Positions 30,976 through 40,558 of a stretch of 64,000 bases of DNA are shown piece by piece. Within the stretch, counting starts at the first letter, position 1; each line of letters opens with the position of its first letter. The position numbers and the translations under genes are program-made. The stretch comes from Microbacteriaceae bacterium VKM Ac-2854 (lineage in GTDB: Bacteria > Actinomycetota > Actinomycetes > Actinomycetales > Microbacteriaceae): assembly GCA_013205085.1 (NCBI GenBank), contig JABMLH010000003.1:124001-188000 (forward strand). The letters are read 5' to 3'. Below the pieces are notes generated by a model. That model ran no database searches and was not told the DNA's origin. It saw only the letters and a list, made by a program, of their open reading frames with translations.

Positions 30976-32313
30976 CTAGAGCATCTCCAGGTTGCTGCGC
31001 AGCTCGTACGGCGTGACCTGGGCGCGGTACTCGGCCCAGTCCTTACGCTTGTTCAGCAGTACGTAGTTGAAGACGTGCTCGCCCAGCGTCTCCGCGACCA
31101 GCTCGGACTCCTCCATCAACGAGATGGCACGGTCCAGGCTCGCCGGCAGCGGGCTGTAGCCGAGCGCTCGACGCTCGGCGTCCGAGAGCGACCAGACGTT
31201 GTCCTCCGCTTCGGGAGGGAGCTCGTAGCCCTCTTCGATGCCTTTCAGGCCGGCGGCGAGGATGAGCGAATACGCGAGATACGGGTTCGCCGCGGAGTCG
31301 ATCGCGCGGTACTCGATGCGGGAGGACTGGCCCTTGTTCGGCTTGTAGAGCGGAACGCGCACCAGCGCAGAGCGGTTGTTGTGGCCCCAGCAGACGTAGC
31401 TGGGCGCCTCGTCGCCGCCCCAGAGTCGCTTGTACGAGTTCACGAACTGGTTCGTGACCGCCGTGATCTCGGGGGCGTGCTTGAGCAGGCCCGCGATGAA
31501 CTGGCGGCCGAGCTTGGAGAGCTGGTACTGCGCCCCACCCTCGTAGAACGCGTTCACATCACCTTCGAAGAGCGAGAGGTGCGTGTGCATTCCGGAACCG
31601 GGATGCCCGGACAGCGGCTTGGGCATAAACGTCGCGTAGACGCCCTGCTCGATCGCCACCTCCTTGATCACCGTGCGGAAGGTCATGATGTTGTCGGCCG
31701 TGGTCAGCGCGTCGGCGTAGCGCAGGTCGATCTCGTTCTGGCCGGGGCCCGCCTCGTGGTGGCTGAACTCCACCGAGATGCCGAGGTCCTCCAGCATCCG
31801 CACGGAACGGCGGCGGAAGTCGTGCGCGGTACCACCGGGAACGTTGTCGAAGTAGCCGGCGGAGTCGACCGGCTCAGGGCCTTCGGCGCCGAACGTGGAC
31901 GACTTCAGCAGGTAGAACTCGATCTCGGGATGCGTGTAGAACGTGAAGCCGCGCTCGGCCGCCTTCGCAAGGGTGCGCTTGAGCACGTTGCGGGGATCGG
32001 CGACCGCGGGCTGGCCGTCGGGCGTGGTGATGTCGCAGAACATCCGGGCCGTGGGGTCGATCTCGCCGCGCCACGGCAGGATCTGGAAGGTCGACGGGTC
32101 CGGGTGCGCCAGCACATCCGCCTCGAACGACCGCGTGAGTCCTTCGATCGCCGAACCGTCGAAGCCGAGTCCCTCGGCGAAAGCTCCTTCGACCTCCGCG
32201 GGCGCGATCGCGACCGACTTGAGGGTCCCTACAACGTCCGTGAACCAGAGGCGAACGAATTTGATCCCTCGCTCTTCAATGGTGCGAAGAACGAAGTCCC
32301 GTTGCTTGTCCAT
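30976..32313 (-). CDS. glnA2: Glutamine synthetase type I, GlnA2-like
   Basis: Second class I glutamine synthetase, of the actinobacterial GlnA2 (GSI-alpha-like) branch. 445 residues. Conserved elements include LWFTDVVGTLKSVAI, EGLGFDGSAIEG, FYTHPEIEFYLL, GQNEIDLRYADALTTADN, FMPKPLSGHPGSGMHTHLSLF and NNRSALVRVP. The region equivalent to the adenylylation loop reads EDNVWSLSDAERRALG with no Tyr, so GlnE cannot modify it at that site. ATG 32311-32313 follows GGAAGGG; a TTG one codon earlier is less likely. Head-to-head with nadE, only 36 bp apart. Confidence 0.94.
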   Translation of the reverse strand: MDKQRDFVLRTIEERGIKFVRLWFTDVVGTLKSVAIAPAEVEGAFAEGLGFDGSAIEGLTRSFEADVLAHPDPSTFQILPWRGEIDPTARMFCDITTPDGQPAVADPRNVLKRTLAKAAERGFTFYTHPEIEFYLLKSSTFGAEGPEPVDSAGYFDNVPGGTAHDFRRRSVRMLEDLGISVEFSHHEAGPGQNEIDLRYADALTTADNIMTFRTVIKEVAIEQGVYATFMPKPLSGHPGSGMHTHLSLFEGDVNAFYEGGAQYQLSKLGRQFIAGLLKHAPEITAVTNQFVNSYKRLWGGDEAPSYVCWGHNNRSALVRVPLYKPNKGQSSRIEYRAIDSAANPYLAYSLILAAGLKGIEEGYELPPEAEDNVWSLSDAERRALGYSPLPASLDRAISLMEESELVAETLGEHVFNYVLLNKRKDWAEYRAQVTPYELRSNLEML

Positions 32314-32336
32314 CAAGGCCCTTCCTGCTCGCCTAT

Positions 32337-32343
32337 TAGGCTA
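32337..32343. promoter_or_regulatory. Shared symmetric -10 box for glnA2 (minus) and nadE (plus)
   Basis: TAGGCTA. Read on the plus strand it gives TAGGCT, 7 nt before the nadE ATG; on the minus strand TAGCCT, 24 nt before the glnA2 ATG. Both fit TANNNT, so a single element could serve two divergent promoters. It sits inside a GCCTATTAGGC palindrome (32331-32341). Confidence 0.5.
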
Positions 32344-32349
32344 GTGGCT

Positions 32350-34080
32350 ATGCCGACCCTCCGCGTGGCGCTCGCGCAGACAGACCCTGTCGTCGGAGCG
32401 TTCCAGGCGAACTCGGATGCGATCGTGAGCTACGTGCGGGCGGCGCACGAAGCCGGTGCCGATCTCTGCGCCTTCGGCGAAATGGCCCTCTCGGGATATC
32501 CGATCGAGGACCTCGCCACGCGCCCGGCGTTCCTCGCCGAATCGAGGGCCGCGCTGCACGGATTGGCCCGCCGTCTCGACGAGGAGGGGCTCGGCGAGGT
32601 ACCCGTTGTCCTCGGCTTCCCCGACGGGCCGTTCTCGCCGCAGGTGGCCGGTCGGACGAACGCACCCACCGCGATCGCGCAGAACTGCGCCGGCGTGCTG
32701 TATCGCGGCGAACTCGTCGGCCGGTACGTCAAACACCACCTGCCCAACTACTCCGTGTTCGACGAGTTCCGGGTGTTCATCCCGGGATCGGAACTGCTTC
32801 TGCTGCGGGTCCGTGGCGCGGACGTCGCGATCGTGATCTGCGAAGACCTGTGGCGCGACGGCGGACCGGTAGCCGAGGTCAACGGCACCGGGGCCGGCCT
32901 GCTCCTCGTGATCAACGCCTCGCCGTTCGAGCGGGACAAGGACGAGGTGCGGCTGCCGCTGGTGACTCGCCGTGCCGTCGAGACCGGCGCGACGGTCGCG
33001 TACGTGAACCTCGTCGGCGGACAGGACGACCTCGTCTTCGACGGCGACAGTGTCATCGTCGACGAGCAGGGGCGCATCCTCGCCAGGGCTCCGCAGTTCC
33101 GCGAACACCTGCTCGTCGCCGATCTCGAGATCGCGTCGGCGCTCGACGTGGCTCCGGAAGGCGGGTCGGTCGTGCAGATCCCGACGCCCGCCCCGACCCC
33201 GCGCGGCGTCGTCGAGCCCGACATCGCCGTGCCGCCCTCCGAGTTGGAGCAGCTCTGGAACGCCCTGGTGCTCGGCCTGCGCGGCTACGTCGTGAAGAAC
33301 GGCTTCCCGTCGGTGCTGCTCGGCCTCTCCGGAGGCATCGATTCCGCCGTCTGCGCCGCTCTGTCGGCCGACGCGATCGGAGCCGAGAACGTCTTCGGCG
33401 TCTCGATGCCCAGCCGCTACTCCTCCGATCACTCCCGCTCGGACGCCGAGGATCTCGCGGAACGGATCGGCCTGCGATACCGCACGGAGGCGATCGCGGA
33501 TCTGGTGCTGCCGTTCGAGAAGCAACTCGGGCTGGACGCTCTCGCGGCCGAGAATCTGCAGGCGCGCGTGCGCGGGGTGATCCTGATGGGCCTCTCCAAT
33601 CAGGAGGGGCACCTCGTGCTCACCACCGGCAACAAGAGCGAGCTGGCCGTGGGCTACTCCACGATCTACGGCGATTCCGTCGGCGGATTCGCACCTCTGA
33701 AGGACGTGCCGAAACTGCTGGTCTGGCAGCTGGCACGCTGGCGCAACGCTGCGGCGACCGAACGCGGCGAGGTCGCCCCGATCCCGGAGAACTCGATCAG
33801 TAAACCCCCCTCGGCGGAGCTGCGGCCGGGCCAGGAGGATCAGGACACCCTGCCGGAGTACGACGTGCTCGACGGCATCCTGGCTGCGTACGTGAACCGG
33901 CGGATGGGCCGCGACGAGGTGATCGCGCTCGGCTACGACCCCGAGACGGTGCTGCGGATCACCGGGTTGGTTGATCGAGCGGAGTGGAAGCGCCGACAGA
34001 GCGCGATCGGGCCGAAGATCTCGGAAATGGCCTTCGGTCGGGACCGGCGGCTGCCGATCACGAACCGATCAACGAGCTGA
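32350..34080 (+). CDS. nadE: Glutamine-dependent NAD+ synthetase
   Basis: Last step of NAD synthesis: deamido-NAD + Gln + ATP to NAD. 576 residues. The N-terminal nitrilase-like glutaminase domain has Glu in [11 protein letters not shown], Lys in [16 protein letters not shown] and nucleophile Cys in AIVICEDLW. The C-terminal synthetase has the PP-loop [16 protein letters not shown] and [30 protein letters not shown] longer frame runs back through the antisense of glnA2 but is spurious; ATG 32350 sits 7 nt after TAGGCT and matches the family start [10 protein letters not shown]. panB follows 22 bp later. Confidence 0.96.
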   Translation: MPTLRVALAQTDPVVGAFQANSDAIVSYVRAAHEAGADLCAFGEMALSGYPIEDLATRPAFLAESRAALHGLARRLDEEGLGEVPVVLGFPDGPFSPQVAGRTNAPTAIAQNCAGVLYRGELVGRYVKHHLPNYSVFDEFRVFIPGSELLLLRVRGADVAIVICEDLWRDGGPVAEVNGTGAGLLLVINASPFERDKDEVRLPLVTRRAVETGATVAYVNLVGGQDDLVFDGDSVIVDEQGRILARAPQFREHLLVADLEIASALDVAPEGGSVVQIPTPAPTPRGVVEPDIAVPPSELEQLWNALVLGLRGYVVKNGFPSVLLGLSGGIDSAVCAALSADAIGAENVFGVSMPSRYSSDHSRSDAEDLAERIGLRYRTEAIADLVLPFEKQLGLDALAAENLQARVRGVILMGLSNQEGHLVLTTGNKSELAVGYSTIYGDSVGGFAPLKDVPKLLVWQLARWRNAAATERGEVAPIPENSISKPPSAELRPGQEDQDTLPEYDVLDGILAAYVNRRMGRDEVIALGYDPETVLRITGLVDRAEWKRRQSAIGPKISEMAFGRDRRLPITNRSTS

Positions 34081-34089
34081 GCGGCTCGG

Positions 34090-34095
34090 TAGACT
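34090..34095 (+). promoter_or_regulatory. -10 box for panB (leaderless)
   Basis: TAGACT followed by 7 nt and the panB ATG at 34103, so panB can be transcribed independently of nadE although only 22 bp separate the genes. Confidence 0.5.
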
Positions 34096-34102
34096 CGCCG
34101 CT

Positions 34103-34915
34103 ATGCCAGAGCAGCCGGTGAAACGCGTTCGTACCCGTCACTTCCAGAACGCGAAGGACTCGGGCATCAAGATCACCGGCCTGACCAGCTACGACCAGCT
34201 CACGGCCCAGATCTTCGACGAGGCCGGAATCGACTTCCTGTTGGTCGGCGACTCCGCCGGCAACAACGTCTACGGCTACGACACGACGCTGCCCGTCACG
34301 ACCGACGAGCTCATCCCCCTCGCGCGCGCCGTCGCGGGAGCCGTGAAGCGTGCCTTCGTCGTGGCCGACATGCCGTTCGGCTCCTACGAGTCCGGCGCGG
34401 ACGACGCGCTGCACACCGCCTTCCGTTTTATGAAGGAGACGCACGCTCACGCCGTCAAGCTGGAGGGTGGTGTGCGCTCGGCCGACCAGATCCGCCGCAT
34501 CGTCGACGCCGGCATCCCCGTGATGGCGCACATCGGCTTCACCCCGCAGAGTGAACACGGTCTGGGCGGCCACATCATCCAGGGTCGCGGCGACGGCCTC
34601 GCCCAGCTTCTCGCTGACGCGCACGCCGTCGAGGAGGCCGGCGCGTTCGCCGTCGTCCTAGAGATGGTTCCGGCGGATGCGGCCCGTCAGGTGACCGAGG
34701 CGCTGCGGATCCCGACGATCGGCGTGGGCGCGGGCCCGCACGTGGACGGGCAGCTGCTGGTGTGGACCGACTTCGCCGGATTCTCCACCGGACGCGTGCC
34801 CAAGTTCGTGCGGCAATACGCCGACCTGCGCGGCGAACTCACCCGAGCGGTGACCGAGTACCGAGCCGATGTGGACGCCGGGAACTACCCAGGACCCGAG
34901 CACTCCTACGAGTAG
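34103..34915 (+). CDS. panB: 3-methyl-2-oxobutanoate hydroxymethyltransferase
   Basis: First committed enzyme of pantothenate (coenzyme A) synthesis: ketoisovalerate + methylene-THF to ketopantoate. 270 residues, a TIM barrel. Family motifs are [73 protein letters not shown] and [18 protein letters not shown] (catalytic Glu), then [21 protein letters not shown]. Start ATG 34103 from family alignment and the upstream -10. Its stop codon abuts the stop of the convergent 62-aa gene. Confidence 0.96.
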   Translation: MPEQPVKRVRTRHFQNAKDSGIKITGLTSYDQLTAQIFDEAGIDFLLVGDSAGNNVYGYDTTLPVTTDELIPLARAVAGAVKRAFVVADMPFGSYESGADDALHTAFRFMKETHAHAVKLEGGVRSADQIRRIVDAGIPVMAHIGFTPQSEHGLGGHIIQGRGDGLAQLLADAHAVEEAGAFAVVLEMVPADAARQVTEALRIPTIGVGAGPHVDGQLLVWTDFAGFSTGRVPKFVRQYADLRGELTRAVTEYRADVDAGNYPGPEHSYE

Positions 34916-35104
34916 TCAGCGGCTGTCGGCCGCGTCCTCCTCCGCCCACTTGCGGGCGTTCTCGTGCAGCTTGTCCAGGGCGTGCGCCGCCTCCTCGCGG
35001 GTGTCGAACGGGCCGGCTCGATTCGCGGACGGGGACTCGAACCCCTGCTCCACTGCACCGGTCTTGAGGTTGTACCACCACTTGTTCGCGCCGTCGTCGC
35101 TCAT
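34916..35104 (-). CDS. Small SPOR-like protein, 62 aa
   Basis: 62-residue protein of a conserved actinobacterial family annotated as SPOR domain protein or, wrongly, methionine aminopeptidase. It reads WWYNLKTGAVEQGFESPSANRAGPFDTREEAAHALDKLHENARKW; the GPFDTREEA-AL helix is the conserved core. No transmembrane segment. The ATG lies 6 nt behind TAGGAT on the minus strand. Divergent from ppgK by 33 bp. Function unknown. Confidence 0.8.
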   Translation of the reverse strand: MSDDGANKWWYNLKTGAVEQGFESPSANRAGPFDTREEAAHALDKLHENARKWAEEDAADSR

Positions 35105-35110
35105 GCCGCG

Positions 35111-35130
35111 ATCCTACGCCCCGGTAGCAT
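35111..35130. promoter_or_regulatory. Back-to-back leaderless promoters, SPOR-like gene and ppgK
   Basis: Minus strand TAGGAT (35111-35116) is 6 nt from the SPOR-like ATG; plus strand TAGCAT (35125-35130) is 7 nt from the ppgK ATG. Only 8 bp separate the two hexamers, so polymerase cannot occupy both at once. Confidence 0.5.
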
Positions 35131-35137
35131 TGCGAGC

Positions 35138-35902
35138 ATGACTTCGACGACGACAGCCATCGGCATCGACATCGGCGGAACGGGGATCAAGGGCGCGTAC
35201 GTCGACCTCTCCACGGGCACGCTGCTCAGCGATCGGATGAAGGTGCCGACCCCGAAGGGCGGCAAGCCCAAGGACATCGTCGCGGCGGTCACGCAGATCA
35301 TCGGGATGCTCCCTGACGTGGACGCCTCGACCCCCGTCGGCGTCTGCTTCCCCGCCGCGGTGGTGCACGGCCGCACCATGTCGGCCGCGAACGTGTCGGA
35401 CGAATGGATCGGCCTCGAGGCGGAGAAGCTGTTCGAGGAGGCGATCGGTCGCGACATCTTCTTCGTCAACGACGCCGACGCCGCGGGCTACGCCGAGGCG
35501 CGCTTCGGCGCCGCCAAGGACAAGCAGGGCCTGGTGATCATGACGACGCTCGGTACCGGCATCGGCACCGCGCAGATCTACAACGGGGTGCTCATCCCCA
35601 ACGCCGAGCTCGGTCACCTCGAGATCGAGGGCCACGACTGGGAGACGAAGGCCTCCTTCGCCGCGAAGGAGCGCGAGGACCTCGACTGGAAGCACTGGGC
35701 CAAGCGCCTGCAGAAGTACTACTCGCGGATGGAGGCGCTGCTCTGGCCCGACCTCTTCATCGTCGGCGGCGGCATCTCGAAGAGCTACCAGGAGTTCCTG
35801 CCCCTGCTCGACATCCGCACCCCCATCGTCCCGGCGACGCTGCGCAACAACGCGGGCATCCTCGGTGCCGCGGCCCTCGCCGGCGGCGGCGTCCACCGCT
35901 GA
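35138..35902 (+). CDS. ppgK: Polyphosphate glucokinase (ROK family)
   Basis: Phosphorylates glucose with polyphosphate (and usually ATP), typical of actinobacteria. 254 residues. Phosphate-binding GIDIGGTGIKGAYVDLSTG near the N-terminus; TPVGVCFPAAVVHG; catalytic region FFVNDADAAGYAEARFG; LGTGIGTAQIYNGVLIPNAELGHLEIEG; and LFIVGGGISK. The length and the GHLEI-G motif without an ROK zinc-binding Cys cluster fit PpgK rather than repressor-type ROK proteins. Start ATG 35138 from the leaderless -10. The RNase P RNA gene is convergent downstream. Confidence 0.93.
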   Translation: MTSTTTAIGIDIGGTGIKGAYVDLSTGTLLSDRMKVPTPKGGKPKDIVAAVTQIIGMLPDVDASTPVGVCFPAAVVHGRTMSAANVSDEWIGLEAEKLFEEAIGRDIFFVNDADAAGYAEARFGAAKDKQGLVIMTTLGTGIGTAQIYNGVLIPNAELGHLEIEGHDWETKASFAAKEREDLDWKHWAKRLQKYYSRMEALLWPDLFIVGGGISKSYQEFLPLLDIRTPIVPATLRNNAGILGAAALAGGGVHR

Positions 35903-35949
35903 ACCGATCGGGCTCTCTCCTCGCTTCGCTCGTCGATCGCCGGCAGCCG

Positions 35950-35978
35950 CCTTTGCGACGAGGAACGAGGAGCAAAGG
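35950..35978. terminator. Hairpin between ppgK and rnpB
   Basis: CCTTTGC (35950-35956) and GCAAAGG (35972-35978) flank a 15-nt loop, just beyond the 3' end of the RNase P RNA and 47 bp past ppgK. On the minus strand it ends the rnpB transcript. CTCGCTTCGCTCGTC just upstream also occurs after sepH. Confidence 0.5.
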
Positions 35979-35985
35979 GAAGGTG

Positions 35986-36370
35986 GAACGGGCCGGCTGA
36001 TACGCCGGGTTCTGTTCACGTGCGCCTCTCGGCAGCACGCTGGACGGCCATCTCTCTCGGGAGCACGTTGCCGTGATCCTCTAGCGGTCTACCCGAGAAC
36101 ACGACGAGCAGCCGTATCGTCCTCTGTCTGACCTTGCTCCGGGCGAGGTTTACCGAGCCGACCGGATCGCTCCGGCCTCTGGTGGTCTCTTACACCACCG
36201 TTTCACCCTTACCCCGGGCCGAAGCCCGTGGCGGTCTACTTTCTGTGGCACTGTCTCGCGGGTCACCCCGGGTGGGTGTTACCCACCGCCCTGCTCTGCG
36301 GAGCCCGGACGTTCCTCGGCGCCTCGACCCGAGGGCCTCGGCGACGCGACCGTCTTGCCGGCCCATTCGC
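35986..36370 (-). ncRNA. rnpB: RNase P RNA (bacterial class A)
   Basis: Catalytic RNA that matures tRNA 5' ends. On the minus strand, helix P1 pairs GAATGGGCCGGC at the 5' end (near 36368) with GCCGGCCCGTTC at the 3' end (near 35986). Universally conserved strings follow in order: GAGGAACGTCCGGGCTCC, ACAGAAAGTAGACCGCC, GGTAAGGGTGAAACGGTG and, near the 3' end, GAACAGAACCCGGCGTATC. About 385 nt, normal for the class. Ends are estimated from P1. A minus-strand TAGAGT (36378-36383) is a fitting -10. Confidence 0.93.
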
Positions 36371-36377
36371 GGTCTCC

Positions 36378-36383
36378 ACTCTA
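36378..36383 (-). promoter_or_regulatory. Probable rnpB -10 box
   Basis: TAGAGT on the minus strand, about 8-10 nt before the estimated 5' end of RNase P RNA. No convincing -35. Confidence 0.4.
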
Positions 36384-36386
36384 CCT

Positions 36387-36457
36387 GCGAGGGACCCCAC
36401 CAGCGCGCGTCGGACCCGCGGTCCGCGGCGCCCTCGTGCGCTGAGGGGGTCCCTCGC
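36387..36457 (-). terminator. Terminator after the zinc-ribbon-like gene
   Basis: Twelve-bp arms GCGAGGGACCCC (36387-36398) and complement (36446-36457); the 47-nt loop holds a GGACC/GGTCC hairpin. It lies 5 bp beyond the stop of the upstream minus-strand gene and before rnpB. Confidence 0.6.
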
Positions 36458-36461
36458 GGGG

Positions 36462-37199
36462 TCAGAGGAGGGCGGATTCCTCCGTGCGGACGAGGATGCA
36501 GCCGCTGTCGGGGCAGATGATGACGTCTTCGGAGGGGGCGCGGCGGATCCACGAGAGGTCGGATTCGGTCAGGGCGACTCCGCTGCCCTCCGACACCTTG
36601 CCGCGCAGCAGACCGGCGCCGATGCCGTAGCGGGCGCGCTGCTTCTCGTACAGCGCCACCAGTTCCGGGTCGAGGGTCGCGACCAGCGACGCGCGGTCGC
36701 GGGCGAGTCCCTCCTTCTTGCCGGCGAGCACCTCGAGCTCGGCGTCGCGAGCCTCGGCGAGCGCAGCGGCATCGGCCACGATGACGTCGCGGGCGGACTG
36801 CGCGGTCGACACAGTCGCCTCGAAGCCCTCGATGCGCTCCATGATGGTCAGCTCGATGTCTTCGAGGTCGGAGCGTCGCTTACGCAGCGCGGAGATCTCA
36901 CCCTCGAGCGCCGCGATGTCCTTCGTGGAGGAGGACTGCTCGAGCCGGTCCGCGTCGCGCTTCATCCGCTTCTCGACGACCTCGACGTCCGACTCGATGC
37001 GCGTGAGCTCGATCCGAGCGTCCTCGAGAGCACCGATGGACTCGGCGAGCGCGCGACGGCTCTGGTCGTTGGCCGCCTGCAGCGCCTGCAGCTGCGCGAT
37101 CTGCGGCAGCGTCTTGGCCTGACGATCCAGCTGGAGCACGCGGGTGTCGAGCGACTGCAGGGTCAGCAACTCGCGCTGCTGGGCGGGGCTGGCTTTCAC
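36462..37199 (-). CDS. C4-type zinc-ribbon family protein with degenerate ribbon
   Basis: 245-residue coiled-coil protein of the DUF164 / C4 zinc-ribbon family. Residues about 15-170 form a long helical hairpin (LQSLDTRVLQLDRQAKTLPQIAQLQALQ, then heptad-rich). The C-terminal ribbon normally has CGGC and CEECG; here the first pair is replaced by VSEGSGVAL and the second reads CPDSGC (Cys229 and Cys234), so four-Cys zinc binding is lost. ILVRTEESAL is conserved. GTG 37197-37199 follows GAGG. It follows the Nif3 gene by 70 bp; the two are often neighbours in actinobacteria. Confidence 0.86.
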   Translation of the reverse strand: MKASPAQQRELLTLQSLDTRVLQLDRQAKTLPQIAQLQALQAANDQSRRALAESIGALEDARIELTRIESDVEVVEKRMKRDADRLEQSSSTKDIAALEGEISALRKRRSDLEDIELTIMERIEGFEATVSTAQSARDVIVADAAALAEARDAELEVLAGKKEGLARDRASLVATLDPELVALYEKQRARYGIGAGLLRGKVSEGSGVALTESDLSWIRRAPSEDVIICPDSGCILVRTEESALL

Positions 37200-37269
37200 G
37201 GTGGGGTGACCTCACTTCTCGGCGCGCTCGGTCGCGCGCCGCATCCATTCTCCCGTGCCGCGGGTCGGA

Positions 37270-38085
37270 TCAGTGCACGATCGCGAAGTCCCACGGATCC
37301 GTCCGGGTCTCACTGACGTCGATGGTGACCTCCGGGAGCTCTCGACGCAGCGCCGCCGCCCCGACGTCGAGCCACAGCCATTCGCTCGCCCAGTGCGACA
37401 CGTCGATCAGCGCCGGGCCGGCACCGCGGCGGGCTGCCTCGCGCGCCTCCGAGGCCGGATGATGGCGCAGATCCGCCGTGATGTAGACGTCGCTGCCCTG
37501 CACGGCAGCCGAGCGCAGCAACGAATCGCCGGCGCCGCCGCACAGTGAGACACGCTGAACCGCGGCGTCGTACTCCCCCGCGACCCGCACCCCGCCGGCC
37601 GTCGCAGGGAGCACATCCGCGACCGCACGGGCGAGTCTGCCGAGGGTAGTCGGCGCGGCGAGCGTGCCGATCCGACCGAGTCCGATGGTCGCGTCGACCG
37701 TGGGGGTGATCGGTTCAGTATCGCGCAGCCCGAGACGCTGGGCGATCACATCCGACACCCCATCCGCAACGATGTCCGCGTTCGTGTGGGCGGAGGCGAG
37801 TCCGCAGCCTGCGCGGATCAGGCGAGCGAGCAGGCGGCCCTTGTAGGAGTCCTCTGAGATCGACGTCACCCCGCGCAGCAACAGCGGGTGGTGCGCCACG
37901 ATCAGCTGGTAGCCGCCGTCGATCGCCTCGGTGACGGTGTCGTCGACGACGTCGACCACGAAGAGGATGCGCTCGACGGAAGCATCAGGATCACCCGTCA
38001 CCAGACCCGGGGCGTCCCAAGACTCCGCACCCTCCTCGGGCCAGAGTCGATCGATGGCGGCGTGGGCATCACGGAGCGAGGTCAT
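37270..38085 (-). CDS. Nif3-like dinuclear metal-centre protein
   Basis: 271-residue member of the Nif3/DUF34 (YbgI) family, annotated in other bacteria as GTP cyclohydrolase I type 2-like but without agreed function. Metal-binding residues are in LIVAHHPLLLRG (near 62-73) and, near the C-terminus, ITADLRHHPASEA and ALIDVSHWASEWLWLDVG. SAHTNADIVADGVSDVIAQRLGL is also typical. The ATG lies 6 nt after TAGGGT on the minus strand (38092-38097), which overlaps the stop of the upstream ABC-F gene, so it may be transcribed both from its own promoter and from upstream. Confidence 0.9.
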   Translation of the reverse strand: MTSLRDAHAAIDRLWPEEGAESWDAPGLVTGDPDASVERILFVVDVVDDTVTEAIDGGYQLIVAHHPLLLRGVTSISEDSYKGRLLARLIRAGCGLASAHTNADIVADGVSDVIAQRLGLRDTEPITPTVDATIGLGRIGTLAAPTTLGRLARAVADVLPATAGGVRVAGEYDAAVQRVSLCGGAGDSLLRSAAVQGSDVYITADLRHHPASEAREAARRGAGPALIDVSHWASEWLWLDVGAAALRRELPEVTIDVSETRTDPWDFAIVH

Positions 38086-38094
38086 CCGACCACC

Positions 38095-39750
<1,656 letters not shown>

Positions 39751-39787
39751 TACGTCTCCCGATCGGTGCCCCGCGGACGGGAACGAG

Positions 39788-39814
39788 AAAGGCCCCGGAG
39801 CGAACTCCGGGGCC
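39788..39814 (-). terminator. Terminator of the second tRNA-Ala
   Basis: GGCCCCGGAG (39791-39800), CGAA loop, CTCCGGGGCC (39805-39814); on the minus strand it is followed by TTTCTCG. It separates the tRNA transcript from the ABC-F gene. Confidence 0.85.
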
Positions 39815-39820
39815 TCGAGG

Positions 39821-39896
39821 TGGTGGATCCGAGGGGATTCGAACCCCTGACCCCCTGCATGCCATGCAGGTGCGCTACCAGCTGCGCCACGGACCC
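39821..39896 (-). tRNA. alaT: tRNA-Ala (anticodon GGC), copy with encoded CCA
   Basis: Minus strand. Acceptor stem GGGTCCG/CGGATCC with the G3-U70 wobble that identifies tRNA-Ala; D-loop CAGCTGGTAGCGC; anticodon stem CCTGC/GCAGG with loop ATGGCAT (anticodon GGC); T-loop GGTTCGAATCC; discriminator A followed by genomic CCA (39821-39823). Reads GCC and probably GCU codons. The 73-nt body is identical to the copy at 39969. Confidence 0.96.
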
Positions 39897-39934
39897 GTGT
39901 TGAGTTGTCGTCCGCCGGAGCGGACCACACGTGG

Positions 39935-39956
39935 AAAAACCCGCCTCATCGGCGGG
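39935..39956 (-). terminator. Terminator between the two tRNA-Ala genes
   Basis: CCCGCC (39940-39945), 5-nt loop, GGCGGG (39951-39956), then five T on the minus strand (A tract 39935-39939). A classic factor-independent terminator after the first-transcribed copy, so the two tRNAs are separately transcribed. Confidence 0.85.
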
Positions 39957-39968
39957 CCGTTCCAGGGT

Positions 39969-40041
39969 GGATCCGAGGGGATTCGAACCCCTGACCCCCT
40001 GCATGCCATGCAGGTGCGCTACCAGCTGCGCCACGGACCCA
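39969..40041 (-). tRNA. alaU: tRNA-Ala (anticodon GGC), copy without encoded CCA
   Basis: Same 73-nt sequence as the copy at 39824-39896, including G3-U70 and anticodon GGC. The discriminator A is followed by CCC in the genome, so the CCA tail must be added by nucleotidyltransferase. Confidence 0.96.
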
Positions 40042-40134
40042 GATTGTGTTTCGCGCCGCTCCCTCGCGGAAGCAACTCGAACAATCTACAGCACGCCAGG
40101 CCGGAAACGGAAATCGCGGGCCCGGCGCGCAGGT

Positions 40135-40518
40135 TCAGTTCTGGTCGATCGGAACCGGCTGCTCGATCGTGAAGGGAACAACGGGGCAGTCCTTCCAGAG
40201 CCGCTCCAGCGAGTAGTAAAGGCGGTCCTCCTCATGGAAGACGTGCGCGACGAGGTCGCCGAAGTCGAGCAGGATCCAGCGGCCCTCCGCTCGCCCTTCG
40301 CGGCGCAGCGGCTTAGCGCCGGACTCGATGAGCTTGTCCTCGATCTCGTTCGCGATCGCCACGACGTTGCGCTCGGAGCGCCCCGTGACGAGCAGGAAGA
40401 CGTCGACGAGCGGCAACGGCTCGGAGACGTCGAGCGCGACCAGATCCTCGCCACCCTTCGAGTCGGCCGCCGTGGCCGCGATGTCGAGGAGCTGGCGGGC
40501 GTGATCGGTTGCAGTCAT
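40135..40518 (-). CDS. rsfS: Ribosomal silencing factor RsfS
   Basis: Binds L14 on the large subunit and blocks joining of the 30S subunit during starvation. 127 residues. KGGEDLVALDVSEPLPLVDVFLLVTGRSERNVVAIANEIEDKL is the family core, followed by EGRAEGRWILLDFGDLVAHVFHEEDRLYYSLERLWKD. ATG 40516-40518 has GAAGGA at 3 nt spacing and matches the family start. It is last in the run nadD - 365-aa protein - rsfS, 40 bp behind its neighbour, an order common in actinobacteria. Confidence 0.95.
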   Translation of the reverse strand: MTATDHARQLLDIAATAADSKGGEDLVALDVSEPLPLVDVFLLVTGRSERNVVAIANEIEDKLIESGAKPLRREGRAEGRWILLDFGDLVAHVFHEEDRLYYSLERLWKDCPVVPFTIEQPVPIDQN

Positions 40519-40558
40519 GAATCCTTCAGTGTTCGGATGAGTTCCAGTACCCGGAGGC

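Noticed and set aside
30970-32349. Upstream extension of nadE through the antisense of glnA2
   Set aside because: glnA2 is certain on the minus strand, and the nadE start at 32350 fits the family and its -10 box.
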